Of a DNA stretch of 7,385 nt, positions 7,023-7,385 are shown piece after piece. Source of the DNA: Chromatiales bacterium (GTDB taxonomy: Bacteria; Pseudomonadota; Gammaproteobacteria; Chromatiales; Chromatiaceae); contig JAKSCN010000174.1 of NCBI GenBank assembly GCA_022360595.1, positions 1 to 7,385 of the forward strand, given 5' to 3'. Below the pieces are notes generated by a model that was not told where the DNA came from, ran no database searches, and saw nothing but the letters and a program-made list of their open reading frames with translations. The translations under genes were made by a program, and so were the position numbers. The number at the start of each line of letters is the position of its first letter. Position 1 is the first letter of the stretch.

Positions 7023-7036
7023 GGGACAAGGGACAA
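7023..7036. repeat. Two tandem copies of GGGACAA
   Basis: GGGACAA occurs at 7023-7029 and again at 7030-7036, about 85 bases upstream of the lipoprotein start. On the - strand this reads TTGTCCC twice. A pair of head-to-tail heptamers could be a regulator binding site, or chance. Confidence 0.3.
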
Positions 7037-7244
7037 GATTTATCGCGGATTAGCGGGAAAGCAGGCCTGTTTGGAGTCGGGCGCCTGACGCGAAAGCCGG
7101 AACACAGCCCCAACTGTTACGCCACACAAGCATTACCTTCCTGCCCCTCGCAGCCCCAGGCGCTTGGTACCGCCACGAACTATCCCTCAAATCTGCGCAG
7201 AGCTTTCATTCCAGCCCTAAATCTATGGGATTCACAAACCGGTC

Positions 7245-7268
7245 CGCATCCCCCATATGGGGTATGCG
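7245..7268. promoter_or_regulatory. 24-bp near-perfect palindrome
   Basis: The left half CGCATCCCCCAT (7245-7256) pairs with the right half ATGGGGTATGCG (7257-7268) at 11 of 12 positions; only 7250/7263 mismatch. It lies 30 bases past the stop of the probable upstream gene and 304 bases before the lipoprotein start. There is no T-run on either strand. It could be a dimeric repressor's operator or a stem that ends or protects the upstream transcript. Confidence 0.5.
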
Positions 7269-7297
7269 AGCAACATCGAAGTACTATGCAGAGAGAA

Positions 7298-7385
7298 TCA
7301 GGGAGAAGGGGGTTGTGACAGCTGACCGTCCAGCACCTTGAGGAAAAGCTCGAACTGGTAAGGGAAACGCCAGTCCTTTTGGTGC
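7298..7385 (-). CDS. Unknown protein, C-terminal end (5' partial)
   Basis: On the - strand an open frame enters at the window edge (first full codon at 7384) and ends at TGA (7300-7298), giving 28 residues that include KDWRFPYQFELFLKVLDGQL and then a Pro/Ser tail. The Trp- and Phe-rich amphipathic stretch looks like real protein. The opposite frame on the + strand has a stop at 7316-7318 and no ATG, GTG or TTG start until the last bases of the window. I do not recognise the family and the piece is too short to name. If real, the gene runs in the same direction as the lipoprotein gene, but the 356-bp gap argues against one operon. Confidence 0.45.
   Translation of the reverse strand, partial: HQKDWRFPYQFELFLKVLDGQLSQPPSP

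Larger units (their letters stand above)
6942..7297. other. 356-bp gene-free leader upstream of the lipoprotein gene
   Basis: No convincing gene lies between the lipoprotein start and the probable upstream gene end at 7298. The + strand frame at 7019-7318 has an unlikely composition (rich in Pro, Ser and Arg) and overlaps the palindrome. I looked for -35/-10 pairs on the - strand; TATTCT (6989-6984) is a possible -10 but has no acceptable -35 at normal spacing, so I make no promoter call. The stretch is long enough to hold a regulated promoter and a 5' leader. Confidence 0.5.

Noticed and set aside
7019..7318. + strand open frame of 99 codons in the right-hand gap
   Set aside because: Low-quality composition without domain-like pattern. 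It covers the palindrome and the tandem heptamers and overlaps the more convincing - strand gene end.
7322..7385. + strand frame reading LTVQHLEEKLELVRETPVLL at the right edge
   Set aside because: It looks protein-like and has a purine-rich stretch upstream, but an in-frame TGA lies at 7316-7318 and the only early start would be CTG. The - strand frame through the same bases needs no such assumption. It remains an alternative if the sequence beyond shows a gene here.

Overview
The window looks like chromosomal DNA of a free-living, probably marine, gammaproteobacterium. The grounds are a mid-range GC content, a dGTPase-like gene end, GTAGGAG-type REP sequences between genes, and a very large acidic lipoprotein of the kind common in Alteromonadales and Oceanospirillales. 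An Alcanivorax- or Marinobacter-like host is a guess from general style, not something the sequence proves.

Layout. Bases 1-231 are the last 76 codons of a dGTPase-family gene on the + strand. Bases 232-663 hold no gene. They contain a 223-bp REPIN/MITE-like block (392-614) bounded by 12-bp inverted GTAGGAG ends. A clear factor-independent terminator (664-687, - strand) follows. Bases 726-6941 (- strand) are one intact gene for a 2071-residue lipoprotein that fills 84% of the window. Bases 6942-7297 are a 356-bp leader region with a ribosome binding site, a short tandem repeat and a strong 24-bp palindrome. Bases 7298-7385 (- strand) are probably the last 28 codons of another gene that continues beyond the window.

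The large protein reads, from the N-terminus: lipoprotein signal peptide with lipobox LAAC (Cys22); Gly/Ser linker; an N-terminal 'KGPL.nA' domain; one thrombospondin-type-3-like calcium motif; one cadherin-like domain; seven Ig-like repeats of 92-100 residues; then about 970 residues that seem to be built from six divergent, lipocalin-like beta modules. The last four of these modules form two obvious tandem duplications. It has adhesin-like stalk repeats, but it is anchored by lipid at its N-terminus and lacks an RTX, type I secretion or autotransporter end. Its ligand is unknown.

The lipoprotein gene appears to be a single-gene unit, with its own terminator and a long upstream gap. It converges on the dGTPase gene. 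Nothing in the window links the two in function.
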